Source of the DNA: Flaviramulus sp. BrNp1-15
GTDB taxonomy: Bacteria > Bacteroidota > Bacteroidia > Flavobacteriales > Flavobacteriaceae
NCBI RefSeq assembly: GCF_022259695.1
Contig: NZ_CP092099.1
Location: forward strand, 2,588,471 to 2,652,470
DNA length: 64,000 nt
Reading direction: 5' to 3'
A program made the position numbers and the translations under genes. Numbering within the stretch: the first letter of the stretch is position 1; the number at the start of each line of letters is the position of its first letter. This document shows, in pieces, positions 1 through 7,977 of this stretch. The notes beneath the pieces were generated by a model, which was not told the origin of the DNA, did not search any database, and saw only the letters and a list, made by a program, of their open reading frames with translations.

Positions 1-368
1 TGTGGTAAATAACCTAAAAGATCACTTATTTTTTGAGATATCATGGTTAAGTTCATAATATCTAAAGCCATAATAGCCAACATAATATACATAACCCATT
101 TAACAAAGTTTGAAACTATCTTTATGGTATCAAAGTTTAGTTTTTTACCTTCAATAATTTCAATTTCATTTAAAGTGTCATCAAGTTTATCTGCCTTTGC
201 TAATTTTAAAGCTTTCTTAATTATTCTAACAACTAATTTGGTAACGAGCCATCCTACTAAAAGTACTATTATAGTACCTATAATATTTGGGAATATCTGA
301 GATATTTCAAGCCACATAGTCGATAAAGACTCCATAGCCATATCTTTCCATTGTGTTGCTTTTTCCAT
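1..368 (-). CDS. MscS-like mechanosensitive channel family protein, N-terminal part (3' end outside window)
   Basis: The reading frame opens at the ATG ending at 368 and runs off the left edge, so only about 122 N-terminal residues are visible. Two hydrophobic helices are seen: residues about 27-48 (IIGTIIVLLVGWLVTKLVV) and about 88-106. A charged, amphipathic stretch lies between them. This pattern (helix, KKALKLAKADKLDDTL, helix) is that of the conserved TM-helix N-terminal part of small-conductance mechanosensitive channel proteins of Bacteroidota, which release solutes on hypo-osmotic shock. The MscS core itself is not in the window, so the family call is an inference from the N-terminus and from gene order. 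It follows a small protein gene by 13 bp, which in turn follows an ECF sigma factor, so the three are probably one operon. Confidence 0.65.
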   Translation of the reverse strand, partial: MEKATQWKDMAMESLSTMWLEISQIFPNIIGTIIVLLVGWLVTKLVVRIIKKALKLAKADKLDDTLNEIEIIEGKKLNFDTIKIVSNFVKWVMYIMLAIMALDIMNLTMISQKISDLLGYLP

Positions 369-381
369 TGTTAAATTGTTT

Positions 382-573
382 TTAATTAGGGTTTGAGTTT
401 TTATCTTTCCTGCTCTTAATGACAGTTTCTATAACATCTCCAATATTATATGAAAACAAAGTTCCTAAGTCCATTAATAATTTTGCCATTGCTACATCTG
501 CCATAACCTTAGACTTAAGTTCTTTAGGTACTTCTTTAAGTGGCTGATCTATATGTCTAAACGGATTATCCAT
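382..573 (-). CDS. small conserved hypothetical protein in sigma-factor/MscS operon
   Basis: This encodes 63 residues with no signal peptide and no clear membrane helix. The middle part (KVMADVAMAKLLMDLGTLFSYNIGDVIETVI) could form one amphipathic or weakly hydrophobic helix; the C-terminus is basic and polar. The start lies 3 bp after the stop codon of the upstream ECF sigma factor gene and the stop lies 13 bp before the MscS-like gene, which supports translation as the middle gene of an operon. I do not recognise a named domain. It could be a small regulator or membrane-associated partner of either neighbour, but nothing in the sequence proves this. Confidence 0.7.
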   Translation of the reverse strand: MDNPFRHIDQPLKEVPKELKSKVMADVAMAKLLMDLGTLFSYNIGDVIETVIKSRKDKNSNPN

Positions 574-576
574 TAC

Positions 577-1209
577 TTAACATTTTTCGTTATAAACAGT
601 TATAAGCTTATCCTTTGCGCGTTTTATTCTCATTTTAACTGCACTTTCTCCAATACCTAAAACACTCTCAATTTCTTTAATTGACAAGAAATCCTGATAT
701 TTAAGTAACAAAATCATTTTCTCTTCTGGTGAAATGAGTTCTAACGCTACTTTTAATTTATCAACTTTCATTTCAAGAAAACTATTATCGTCTTCATCTT
801 CTGAAAGGTTTTCTATGTCTTTATAATCTATAGACTGTTTTTCAAACTTTTTAGCTGTATTTCTAGTTACATAATTAACACAATGATTATATGTAAACGC
901 ATATAACCATGTTGAAAATTTTGACTTTCCTTTAAAACTAGGCAACTTAACAAAGAGTTTTAAAAATACATCTTGTGTTAAATCTTTAGCTTCATGTTCA
1001 TCTCTAGCAAAACCATAACACTTGTTATACACTACCATTGAATACCTATCATATAAAATCTCAAAAAGCATTGTGTTATTATTTTTCACAATGGCTTTTA
1101 CCAGTTCTTCGTCTGATTGTTTATTGATTTTGTTAAGGGTTTCCAATTGTAGCTTATCACTAGTTTTGTTGTTGATAGTTTTAAGACACGATAGTTTTAA
1201 AGAAGTCAC
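577..1209 (-). CDS. ECF-type RNA polymerase sigma factor (sigma-70 family)
   Basis: This 210-residue protein has the two-domain layout of extracytoplasmic-function sigma factors. Region 2 covers about residues 45-115 (ILYDRYSMVVYNKCYGFARD, DLTQDVFLKLF, FSTWLYAFTYNHCVNYVTRN), which binds core RNA polymerase and the -10 element. Region 4 covers about 150-205, with the helix-turn-helix SIKEIESVLGIGESAVKMRIKRAKDKL. No anti-sigma gene is visible next to it. The next genes downstream, 3 bp and then 13 bp apart, are a 63-residue protein and an MscS-like channel, so it may link envelope or osmotic stress to transcription (inference). The N-terminal 35 residues are polar and longer than usual for the family, so a start at a later codon is possible. 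Confidence 0.92.
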   Translation of the reverse strand: MTSLKLSCLKTINNKTSDKLQLETLNKINKQSDEELVKAIVKNNNTMLFEILYDRYSMVVYNKCYGFARDEHEAKDLTQDVFLKLFVKLPSFKGKSKFSTWLYAFTYNHCVNYVTRNTAKKFEKQSIDYKDIENLSEDEDDNSFLEMKVDKLKVALELISPEEKMILLLKYQDFLSIKEIESVLGIGESAVKMRIKRAKDKLITVYNEKC

Positions 1210-1268
1210 ATTATTTTAAAAAGATTAAAGCCCAATAAAAACTCTGTTTTAAAGAGTAAAAAATATTG

Positions 1269-1276
1269 TACCTTTA
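1269..1276 (+). promoter_or_regulatory. possible -7 box TACCTTTA upstream of TPR lipoprotein gene
   Basis: TACCTTTA matches the Bacteroidota -7 consensus TAnnTTTG at 7 of 8 positions and lies 37 bp before the ATG at 1313. Just upstream, ACTCT (1241-1245) and AGAGT (1253-1257) form a short inverted repeat. No convincing -33 TTTG was found at the usual distance, so this is a tentative call. Confidence 0.3.
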
Positions 1277-1312
1277 AAAATATTAACCAATTAAAAATCA
1301 AAACTTTACAAA

Positions 1313-3034
1313 ATGAAAAAACTACTTCTAATAGTTTTCTCCTTAAGCTTGTTTGTTTCTTGTAAAAAGAAAAATCAATCAAACAATTTAATTTTAGCTG
1401 AAATCCCCTCATCAAAATACGGATGTGTGCCACCAGTAACCGATGCCGAATGGTACAAAAAAGATAAAGTCGCACCTCTTTTAAAAGGTTACGATGTTAT
1501 AGACTATCCTATAACAACAAACAACCCTTTAGTACAGCGCTATTTTAATCAAGGTATGGCACTTGCCTATGCTTTTAATCATGCTGAAGCTGCACGATCC
1601 TTTTATTATGCAACCAAGTTAGATCCAAATTGCGCTATGGCATTTTTTGGTTTTGCTTATGTATTAGGACCTAATTATAATGCAGGAATGGAACCTGATA
1701 ATTATGAGCGTGCTTACCAAGCCATTCAAACGGCCAAAAAATTATCGGTTAATGCTACTGAAAAAGAACAAGAATTTATTCATGCCATGGCATTGCGTTA
1801 TGCGCCGGAACCTCCTGAAGATAGAAGTGAATTAGATATTTCATACTCTAATGCTTTAGCTGAGATTAATAATAAGTATCCCGATGACTCCGAAATTTCT
1901 GCACTCTACGTAGAATCTATGATGAACTTACACCCTTGGGATTTATTTGATAAAGCAGGTAATGCACAACCTTGGACGCCAAAAATTATTTCGTTGCTGG
2001 AAAGTACTATTGAAAAACACCCTAAACATCCTGGAGCTCATCATTTTTATATCCATGCAGTTGAAATGTCTAATACGCCTGAACGTTCTGATGCTTCGGC
2101 AAAATTATTTGATAAAGGTTTAGTTCCTGGTTCTGGTCATTTACTGCACATGCCATCGCATACTTATATAAGAACTGGGGAATATCATAAAGGAACTTTA
2201 TCTAATATTGCTGCTGTAAAAGCAGACAGCACATATGTTACTACATGTCATGCTCAAGGTGCATATCCTTTAGGATATTATCCACATAATTACCATTTTA
2301 TGGCTGCAACTGCAACATTAGAAGGCAATAGCCATTGGGCAATGATTGGAGCCAACAAAGTTTCTGAACATGTTCATCCAGATATCATGAAAGAACCCGG
2401 TTGGGGCACACTACAGCATTATTACTCCATTCCTTACTATGTGGCTGTAAAATTTAAAAAGTGGGATGATATTTTAAACTTGAAATTAGAAACTTACGAT
2501 TTAGATTATGTTAAAGCCATTAGGCATTACGCAGAAGGAATGGCTCATTTAGGAAAAGGTGATTTAGAGCAAGCCAAAGCAGAATTGTCTGCACTTGAAA
2601 TTTTAGCTAAAGATGAAGCTTTAAAAGACATTACCATTTGGAATATTAATACGGTTTATGATTTAGTTCAGATAGCTGAAAAAGTTTTAGAAGCCGAAAT
2701 ATTACTATATGAAGCTGAAGATTCTCCTGGAAATTACAAAGCAAGTATTGTGCTTTTAAGAAAAGCTGTAGACATGGAAGATGCGCTAAACTATAACGAG
2801 CCACCTGATTGGTTTTTTTCTATACGTCATTATTTAGGTAATGCTTTTATATTAAATAGACAAAATCGAGTAGCCATTGAAACCTATCTTGAAGATTTAA
2901 AACATTTTCCTAAAAATGGTTGGGCTTATCATGGTATTAAAACTGCATATGCTGCTTTAAACGATGAGGAAAAAACAGTACACTACGATGACTTATTTAA
3001 AAAGAGTTGGAAACATGCAGATATTGAATTATAA
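1313..3034 (+). CDS. TPR-repeat lipoprotein
   Basis: This encodes 573 residues. A type II signal peptide ends in the lipobox LFVSC, giving Cys17 as the lipidated residue, so the protein should sit in the outer or inner membrane facing the periplasm. Helical tetratricopeptide-like repeats are visible, for example residues about 78-120 (YFNQGMALAYAFNHAEAARS, ATKLDPNCAMAFFGFAYVLG). A His-rich central block includes HPGAHHFYIHAVEMS and LLHMPSHTYIRTGEYHKG, which is characteristic of a family of bacterial TPR proteins of unknown role; the conserved histidines hint at metal binding (inference). It is a single gene with its own terminator immediately after the stop. I can assign the fold but not the function. 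Confidence 0.85.
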   Translation: MKKLLLIVFSLSLFVSCKKKNQSNNLILAEIPSSKYGCVPPVTDAEWYKKDKVAPLLKGYDVIDYPITTNNPLVQRYFNQGMALAYAFNHAEAARSFYYATKLDPNCAMAFFGFAYVLGPNYNAGMEPDNYERAYQAIQTAKKLSVNATEKEQEFIHAMALRYAPEPPEDRSELDISYSNALAEINNKYPDDSEISALYVESMMNLHPWDLFDKAGNAQPWTPKIISLLESTIEKHPKHPGAHHFYIHAVEMSNTPERSDASAKLFDKGLVPGSGHLLHMPSHTYIRTGEYHKGTLSNIAAVKADSTYVTTCHAQGAYPLGYYPHNYHFMAATATLEGNSHWAMIGANKVSEHVHPDIMKEPGWGTLQHYYSIPYYVAVKFKKWDDILNLKLETYDLDYVKAIRHYAEGMAHLGKGDLEQAKAELSALEILAKDEALKDITIWNINTVYDLVQIAEKVLEAEILLYEAEDSPGNYKASIVLLRKAVDMEDALNYNEPPDWFFSIRHYLGNAFILNRQNRVAIETYLEDLKHFPKNGWAYHGIKTAYAALNDEEKTVHYDDLFKKSWKHADIEL

Positions 3035-3035
3035 A

Positions 3036-3062
3036 AAAAGCGAACCGTATTGGTTCGCTTTT
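3036..3062. terminator. bidirectional rho-independent terminator
   Basis: A perfect stem GCGAACC (3040-3046) / GGTTCGC (3052-3058) has a 5-base loop. It is flanked by an A-run on the left and a T-run on the right, so it can terminate transcription both from the TPR lipoprotein gene (+) and from the MotA/TolQ-like gene (-) that converges on it. Confidence 0.85.
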
Positions 3063-3090
3063 CATTTTTGAATAAAAATAACTAACTAAA

Positions 3091-3525
3091 TTATTCAACA
3101 GTTTTTACATTATCTTCTTTATTAAGCCATCTTAATACTAAAATGCCAATTCGCGCAATTACAAAAGAGAATAGCCCAAACGTAGCTGTTAAAAGTGATA
3201 CCTTAAGTCCGCCAGCAAAAACTTCAGGACTCGGGCTACCTATAGCTTCAATAGAATCGAAAGCCATAATTAGTCCTATTACCGATCCTAAAAAACCTAA
3301 CACCAAACCTAATAAGCTAGAATCGGTAGTTAATCGAATATATTTTTTTGAAAGCTGTTCGTTTTTTTTTAGATTGATGAAACTCATAATAATAAAGAAA
3401 ACAGATAACAATAAACATATCAATATTAAGGACATAAATAACGGTCCGCCTTCCATAAAGCGATCTACAAATGGGTTTAATATTAATAATTGTTTTGAAA
3501 ATAAAGACATTAAAAGTGTATTCAT
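3091..3525 (-). CDS. MotA/TolQ/ExbB proton-channel family-like membrane protein
   Basis: This 144-residue protein has three predicted membrane helices, at about residues 30-50, 68-92 and 107-132. The second and third helices have the small-residue-rich character of the MotA/TolQ/ExbB family (SSLLGLVLGFLGSVIGLIMAFDSI and FAGGLKVSLLTATFGLFSFVIARI), which form proton channels that energise outer-membrane or motility machines together with an ExbD/TolR-type partner. It is shorter than ExbB (about 230 residues), and no ExbD/TolR gene lies beside it, so its partner is unknown. It is expressed alone and shares the terminator at 3036-3062. Confidence 0.75.
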   Translation of the reverse strand: MNTLLMSLFSKQLLILNPFVDRFMEGGPLFMSLILICLLLSVFFIIMSFINLKKNEQLSKKYIRLTTDSSLLGLVLGFLGSVIGLIMAFDSIEAIGSPSPEVFAGGLKVSLLTATFGLFSFVIARIGILVLRWLNKEDNVKTVE

Positions 3526-3597
3526 AATTGATGGTTTTTAATTAAACATACCCAAACTTACTGCATCTTTTCACTCAAAAAATTAAATTGCGACCAG

Positions 3598-3653
3598 TAA
3601 CCAGATTAGTGCCTTAATTAACATTATTGTAAAATCCGTACTTAAACTGGTTA
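3598..3653. repeat. inverted repeat TAACCAG...CTGGTTA upstream of the sensor kinase gene
   Basis: TAACCAG (3598-3604) and CTGGTTA (3647-3653) are perfect inverted copies about 50 bp before the LytS-type gene. They could be a binding site, for example for autoregulation by the LytTR regulator, but 7-bp arms can occur by chance in AT-rich DNA. Confidence 0.3.
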
Positions 3654-3704
3654 TTCGTCTACAAAACTAAATCTACAATATAAAAATACACTATTATTGT
3701 ATTA

Positions 3705-4754
3705 ATGTTTTCTAAAGAATTTATTTTAAAGAAAATAGGTTATGCCATTTTACACATCATTTTCTGGTTAGGTGTATTACTTTTTTATACTTATTTTTTT
3801 GATGTTGGTAGTACTAACTTTACTAACACTTTATACTTTTCATTTTTTTTAATGCCTATAACGATAGCTACAACCTATGTATCTATTTACAAGCTAATAC
3901 CAGATTATCTAATAAAAAAAAGATATGCTCTATTTGGGTTGTATAGTATATATACCTTTATTATTTCTGCATATTTAGTAATGCTTTCTATTTTTTTTAG
4001 CCTGATTTATATTTCAAATTTTGAATATAACGATATGGCTCCAGCAACAAAAAATATATTCTTTGTTATCACTGCTGTTTATTGTGTTGTATTTATCGTA
4101 AGTGCATTTAAACTACTTAAACTAAACCTGAAAAACACTGAACAAAACAACTTACTAAAAACTAAAATTTTAGACACTCAGTTAAAATTAAAGGAGCAAG
4201 AACTCAATTATTTAAAAATGCAGATACATCCGCATTTTTTATTTAATACCCTAAATACTATGTATGGCTTTGCTCTTAAAAAAGCCGATGAAACCCCAGA
4301 AATGATACTAAAACTATCTAATTTATTAGATTATTTACTGTACCAAGCAGATAAACCTTTTGTATTATTAACTGAAGAAATTGATCATATCAAAGATTAT
4401 ATTGAGTTAGAACAAATGCGTTTTAACAATACCTTAAACATAAATTTTAGTACTAATAAAATAATAGAAACTCAAAAAATAGCTCCAATGCTTCTGCTTC
4501 CTTTTGTAGAAAATAGTTTTAAACATGGGGTTTTACAAAAAGGGGTTTTAAATATATTTATAGAGTTATTGTGTAACGATAATCAAATTCATTTTACTGT
4601 AAAAAATACGAGCAAAAAACAAAAACCCACAAATAGCGGTATAGGACTGGAAAACATAAAAAAACGACTAGATTTACTTTACCCAGACCAGTATTCATTG
4701 AAAATTGATAATGATATTACTAATTATAAAGTTTCTTTAATTTTAAACATTTGA
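3705..4754 (+). CDS. LytS/YehU-type sensor histidine kinase
   Basis: This encodes 349 residues. Four hydrophobic helices fill the first 140 residues and a short helical linker follows. The His_kinase (PF06580-type) dimerisation segment is KMQIHPHFLFNTLN, with the phospho-accepting histidine in PHFLFN (about His177). The ATPase N-box is LLPFVENSFKHG and the G-box is SGIGLENIKKRL. It is an inner-membrane kinase without an obvious extracytoplasmic sensor domain. The stop codon overlaps the start of the response-regulator gene (TGATG), so the two are translationally coupled and form a two-component pair. A possible -7 box, TATTATTG at 3692-3699, is only 5 bp from the ATG, which would make the mRNA nearly leaderless. 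Confidence 0.93.
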   Translation: MFSKEFILKKIGYAILHIIFWLGVLLFYTYFFDVGSTNFTNTLYFSFFLMPITIATTYVSIYKLIPDYLIKKRYALFGLYSIYTFIISAYLVMLSIFFSLIYISNFEYNDMAPATKNIFFVITAVYCVVFIVSAFKLLKLNLKNTEQNNLLKTKILDTQLKLKEQELNYLKMQIHPHFLFNTLNTMYGFALKKADETPEMILKLSNLLDYLLYQADKPFVLLTEEIDHIKDYIELEQMRFNNTLNINFSTNKIIETQKIAPMLLLPFVENSFKHGVLQKGVLNIFIELLCNDNQIHFTVKNTSKKQKPTNSGIGLENIKKRLDLLYPDQYSLKIDNDITNYKVSLILNI

Positions 4755-5467
4755 TGCATAACAAAAACATATCGTGTTTAATTGTTGATGACGAAATTAT
4801 TGCCCGCGAGGTTATTGCTACTCATTTATCAAAAATTAAAAACATAAACGTAGTTGCTAGCTGTAGTAATGCACTTGAAGCTTTTAATTGTATAAATACT
4901 TATAATATTGACCTTGTTTTTCTTGATATTAACATGCCAGAAATATCTGGAATTTCGTTTGCAAAGTCTATAAACAAAGACATAAAAATTATTTTCACTA
5001 CGGCTTACAGAGAATACGCAGTTGAAGGTTTTGAACTTAAAGCAGTAGATTATTTATTAAAACCTATTGCTTTTGAGCGTTTACTCAAGGCAGTTAACAC
5101 CTACTTTGAAACACTTCATCATTATGAAAAAAACACTGAAACCAATACCGAAGTAAACGATTTTATTTTTGTGCGTTCTGATAGAAAAATGATAAAAATT
5201 GATTTTGATTCTATCATTTATATTGAAAGCTTAAGTGATTATTTAAAAATACATTTAGAAGACAAAACTATTATTACCAGAGAAACTATAAGTGCAATTG
5301 AAGCAAAATTACCAAATAAGAAATTCCTTAGAATACATAGATCATTTATTATTTCTCTAAAACATATTTCGTCTTTTACTAATGATGAAATAACTATTAA
5401 TAACAAATCTTTATCAATTAGCAGAAGTTATAAAAAAGAGGTTTTGCAAATCCTTGAAAAATTTTAA
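4754..5467 (+). CDS. LytTR-family response regulator
   Basis: The ATG at 4754 overlaps the kinase stop by one base and is preferred over the TTG one codon upstream; the product has 237 residues. An N-terminal receiver domain has the acidic pair Asp12-Asp13, the phospho-acceptor Asp58 (LVFLDINMP), Thr83 and Lys103. The C-terminal LytTR DNA-binding domain, about residues 138-236, carries the typical FIFVRSDRKMIKI, YIESLSDYLKIH and FLRIHRSFIISL segments. Proteins of this type bind pairs of direct repeats upstream of their targets. The adjacent kinase is its obvious partner; targets are not shown by the sequence, but the promoter region of its own operon holds an inverted repeat. Confidence 0.95.
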   Translation: MHNKNISCLIVDDEIIAREVIATHLSKIKNINVVASCSNALEAFNCINTYNIDLVFLDINMPEISGISFAKSINKDIKIIFTTAYREYAVEGFELKAVDYLLKPIAFERLLKAVNTYFETLHHYEKNTETNTEVNDFIFVRSDRKMIKIDFDSIIYIESLSDYLKIHLEDKTIITRETISAIEAKLPNKKFLRIHRSFIISLKHISSFTNDEITINNKSLSISRSYKKEVLQILEKF

Positions 5468-5534
5468 GTTCCTATAAAAACATTAAACTTATGTTAACTA
5501 AACATTCTGTTACAATTCTTTGTTAGGTAATTAA

Positions 5535-5542
5535 TAAATTTG
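5535..5542 (+). promoter_or_regulatory. -7 promoter box TAAATTTG for the S1/P1 nuclease gene
   Basis: TAAATTTG is a perfect match to the Bacteroidota -7 consensus TAnnTTTG and lies 14 bp before the ATG at 5557, giving a leader of about 8 bases. No -33 element was found at ideal spacing; TTTG at 5519-5522 is only 12 bp away. Confidence 0.5.
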
Positions 5543-5556
5543 CAAAAACTTATTTC

Positions 5557-6339
5557 ATGAAAACATTTTTCACTTGCTTAATTGCCCTAGTATTTTTAAT
5601 TCCAACTAATGTTAAAGCATCAAATGATTTTTGGGGACCAACTGGTCATCGTGTTGTTGGAAAAATTGCTGATAATTATTTAAAAGGCAAAGCAAAAAGA
5701 GAAGTTAAAAGACTTTTAAAAAGACAATCGTTAGCGTTTGTATCTACGTTTGCAGACGAAATAAAATCCGATAAACGCTACAACGAATTTTACACTTGGC
5801 ATTACATAAATATGCCCTTTGATGTAAACTACCAAAACTCAAAAAAGAATCCAGAAGGTGATTTAGTAACTGGAATTGAATATTGCAAAAAAGTAATTTC
5901 TGATAAAAATGCAAGTGATGAAGACAAAGCCTTTTACTTAAAATTACTTATTCATTTAATTGGTGATTTACATCAACCTATGCATGTTGGACTTGAAGAA
6001 GATCGTGGTGGAAACGACTTTAAAGTACAATGGTTTTATGAAGACTCTAACTTACACCGTGTTTGGGATTCTGAAATGATTGATGAGTTTGATATGAGTT
6101 ATAATGAGTTAGCAGAAAATGCTGATGTATTAACTAAAAACCAAATAAAAGCCATTCAAGAAGGCAATATTATTGATTGGGTAAACGAAACCCACGAACT
6201 TACAAAAAAGGTATACACCTCAGCAGAACCTGATGAAAACTTAAGATACCGTTATTCATACAACAATTTTAAAACTGTTAGAAGTCAACTTCAAATTGCT
6301 GGTATAAGGTTAGCAAAAGTGCTAAATGAATTGTTTTAA
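5557..6339 (+). CDS. secreted S1/P1-type zinc nuclease
   Basis: This encodes 260 residues with a signal peptide ending near Ala21. All nine zinc ligands known from fungal P1 nuclease can be placed with nearly the same spacing: Trp26 and His31 (FWGPTGHR), Asp67, His82 (WHYINMP), His133 and Asp137 (HLIGDLHQPMH), His143, His167 and Asp171 (NLHRVWDSEM). The Trp would be close to the mature N-terminus, as the family requires. The enzyme should hydrolyse single-stranded DNA/RNA and 3'-nucleotides outside the cytoplasm, serving phosphate or nucleoside scavenging. It is a single gene after the LytTR pair and could be one of its targets, which is inference only. Confidence 0.93.
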   Translation: MKTFFTCLIALVFLIPTNVKASNDFWGPTGHRVVGKIADNYLKGKAKREVKRLLKRQSLAFVSTFADEIKSDKRYNEFYTWHYINMPFDVNYQNSKKNPEGDLVTGIEYCKKVISDKNASDEDKAFYLKLLIHLIGDLHQPMHVGLEEDRGGNDFKVQWFYEDSNLHRVWDSEMIDEFDMSYNELAENADVLTKNQIKAIQEGNIIDWVNETHELTKKVYTSAEPDENLRYRYSYNNFKTVRSQLQIAGIRLAKVLNELF

Positions 6340-6416
6340 TTTTAAAATAGTCTTATTAATATTAAATTATTACTTCCTTATAAGTTGTTGATACGTATAC
6401 ACACTTTTATATAAAT

Positions 6417-6446
6417 AAAAAGGCGCCAAATTTGGCACCTTTTTTA
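6417..6446. terminator. bidirectional terminator between S1/P1 nuclease and lpdA
   Basis: The stem AGGCGCC/GGCACCT (one C-A mismatch) brackets a self-complementary AAATTT centre, with an A-run to the left and a T-run to the right (6440-6445). It lies 19 bp beyond the lpdA stop on the minus strand and also suits the plus-strand nuclease gene. Confidence 0.75.
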
Positions 6447-6464
6447 TAATTTAAAAACTAGTGA

Positions 6465-7871
6465 TTAAAAATGTAAAGCTCTTTTATCGGTAGCATCAAG
6501 AGCAGCCTCTTTAATAGCTTCTGCAAATGTTGGATGTGCATGAGACATTCTAGAAATATCTTCTGCGCTAGCTCTAAACTCCATAGCTGTAACAGCTTCT
6601 GCAATTAAATCGGCACAACGTGCTCCAATCATGTGTACACCTAAAACTTCATCTGTATTTTTGTCTGCTAAAATTTTCACAAATCCATCGGTATCGTTAC
6701 TTGCTCTGGCACGCCCTAATGCTCTAAAAGGGAATTGCCCAACTTTATACTCTACTCCTGCTTCTTTTAATTCTTCTTCTGTTTTACCAACAGCTGCCAC
6801 TTCTGGCCATGTGTAAACAACACCTGGAATTAAGTTATAATCTATATGTGGTTTTTGTCCTGCTAAAATTTCAGCAACAAAAACACCCTCTTCTTCTGCT
6901 TTATGAGCTAACATCGCACCTTTTACAACATCACCAATTGCATAAATATTAGATACGTTAGTTTGTAAATGATCATTTACTTCAACTTGACCTCTATCTG
7001 TCATTTTAACTCCTGCTGCTTCAAGATTTAGCCCATCAGTATAAGGACGACGACCTACTGAAACTAAACAATAATCGCCTCTAAATTCTACTTCCTCACC
7101 TTTTTTATTATCTGCTTTTACAATAACCTCATCACCTTTTCGCTCTACAGATTTTACTTTATGAGATACATTCATACTGAATTTCTGCTTCTTTAAAACT
7201 TTATTAAGTTCTTTAGACAAAGCGCCATCCATTCCTGGAATAATACGATCCATGTACTCAATTACTGAAACCTCAGCACCTAGACGTTTGTATACTTGAC
7301 CAAGTTCTAAACCAATAACACCACCACCAATGACTAATAAATGTTTTGGTATTTCTTTAAGTTTTAATGCTTCTGTAGATGTTATGATGCGTTCTTTATC
7401 AATTGAAATAAATGGTAAAGTTGAAGGTTTACTACCTGTTGCTATTATAGTATTTTTAGCTTCAATTTCTTCAGAAGAACCATCATTTTTAGCAATATTT
7501 ACATGTGTTGCATCTTTAAATGAACCTAAACCTTCATAAACATCAATCTTATTCTTCTTCATTAAAAAATCGATTCCTCCTGTAGTTTGATCGACCACTG
7601 CTTGCTTACGTGCAATCATTTTTTCAAGATTCACCTTAATCTCTCCAGGAATTTCAATTCCATGTTCATCAAAATGTTTGGTTGCTTCTTCATAATGATG
7701 CGAAGAATCTAATAATGCTTTACTTGGTATACAACCAACATTTAAACAAGTTCCTCCTAAAGTGGAATATTTTTCAATTAGTGCAGTTTTCATTCCTAGT
7801 TGAGCGCATCGTATTGCTGCAACATATCCTCCAGGACCAGAGCCAATAATGGCTACATCATATGAATTCAT
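6465..7871 (-). CDS. lpdA: dihydrolipoyl dehydrogenase (E3)
   Basis: This encodes 468 residues, the normal family length. The N-terminal FAD site is VAIIGSGPGGYVAAI. The redox-active disulfide is Cys42/Cys47 in GGTCLNVGCIPSK, the NAD-binding site is LLVIGGGVIGLELG, and a second FAD motif ends in YAIGDV. The C-terminal catalytic His-Glu pair lies in HAHPTFAEAIKEA. The enzyme reoxidises dihydrolipoamide in the pyruvate, 2-oxoglutarate and branched-chain dehydrogenase complexes and/or the glycine cleavage system, passing electrons to NAD+. It stands alone here, away from E1/E2 genes, consistent with one E3 shared by several complexes. A well-formed promoter precedes it. Confidence 0.97.
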   Translation of the reverse strand: MNSYDVAIIGSGPGGYVAAIRCAQLGMKTALIEKYSTLGGTCLNVGCIPSKALLDSSHHYEEATKHFDEHGIEIPGEIKVNLEKMIARKQAVVDQTTGGIDFLMKKNKIDVYEGLGSFKDATHVNIAKNDGSSEEIEAKNTIIATGSKPSTLPFISIDKERIITSTEALKLKEIPKHLLVIGGGVIGLELGQVYKRLGAEVSVIEYMDRIIPGMDGALSKELNKVLKKQKFSMNVSHKVKSVERKGDEVIVKADNKKGEEVEFRGDYCLVSVGRRPYTDGLNLEAAGVKMTDRGQVEVNDHLQTNVSNIYAIGDVVKGAMLAHKAEEEGVFVAEILAGQKPHIDYNLIPGVVYTWPEVAAVGKTEEELKEAGVEYKVGQFPFRALGRARASNDTDGFVKILADKNTDEVLGVHMIGARCADLIAEAVTAMEFRASAEDISRMSHAHPTFAEAIKEAALDATDKRALHF

Positions 7872-7906
7872 AAATTATATTTTGTAGTTCTATTAAAAAC
7901 GAGAAA

Positions 7907-7937
7907 CAAAAATACAAATGTTTTTATGGCAGGACAA
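7907..7937 (-). promoter_or_regulatory. promoter of lpdA (TTG-N20-TATTTTTG)
   Basis: Read on the minus strand, TTG (7937-7935) is followed after 20 bases by TATTTTTG (7914-7907), a perfect TAnnTTTG. The predicted transcription start is about 30 bases before the ATG that ends at 7871. Confidence 0.6.
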
Positions 7938-7977
7938 TAAAAATAGATTTTAAAAAGTAATTTTATTAATTTAAAAA

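Noticed and set aside
4751-4753. TTG as start of the LytTR response regulator
   Set aside because: The ATG at 4754 directly follows and forms the usual TGATG coupling with the kinase stop; the TTG adds only one residue.
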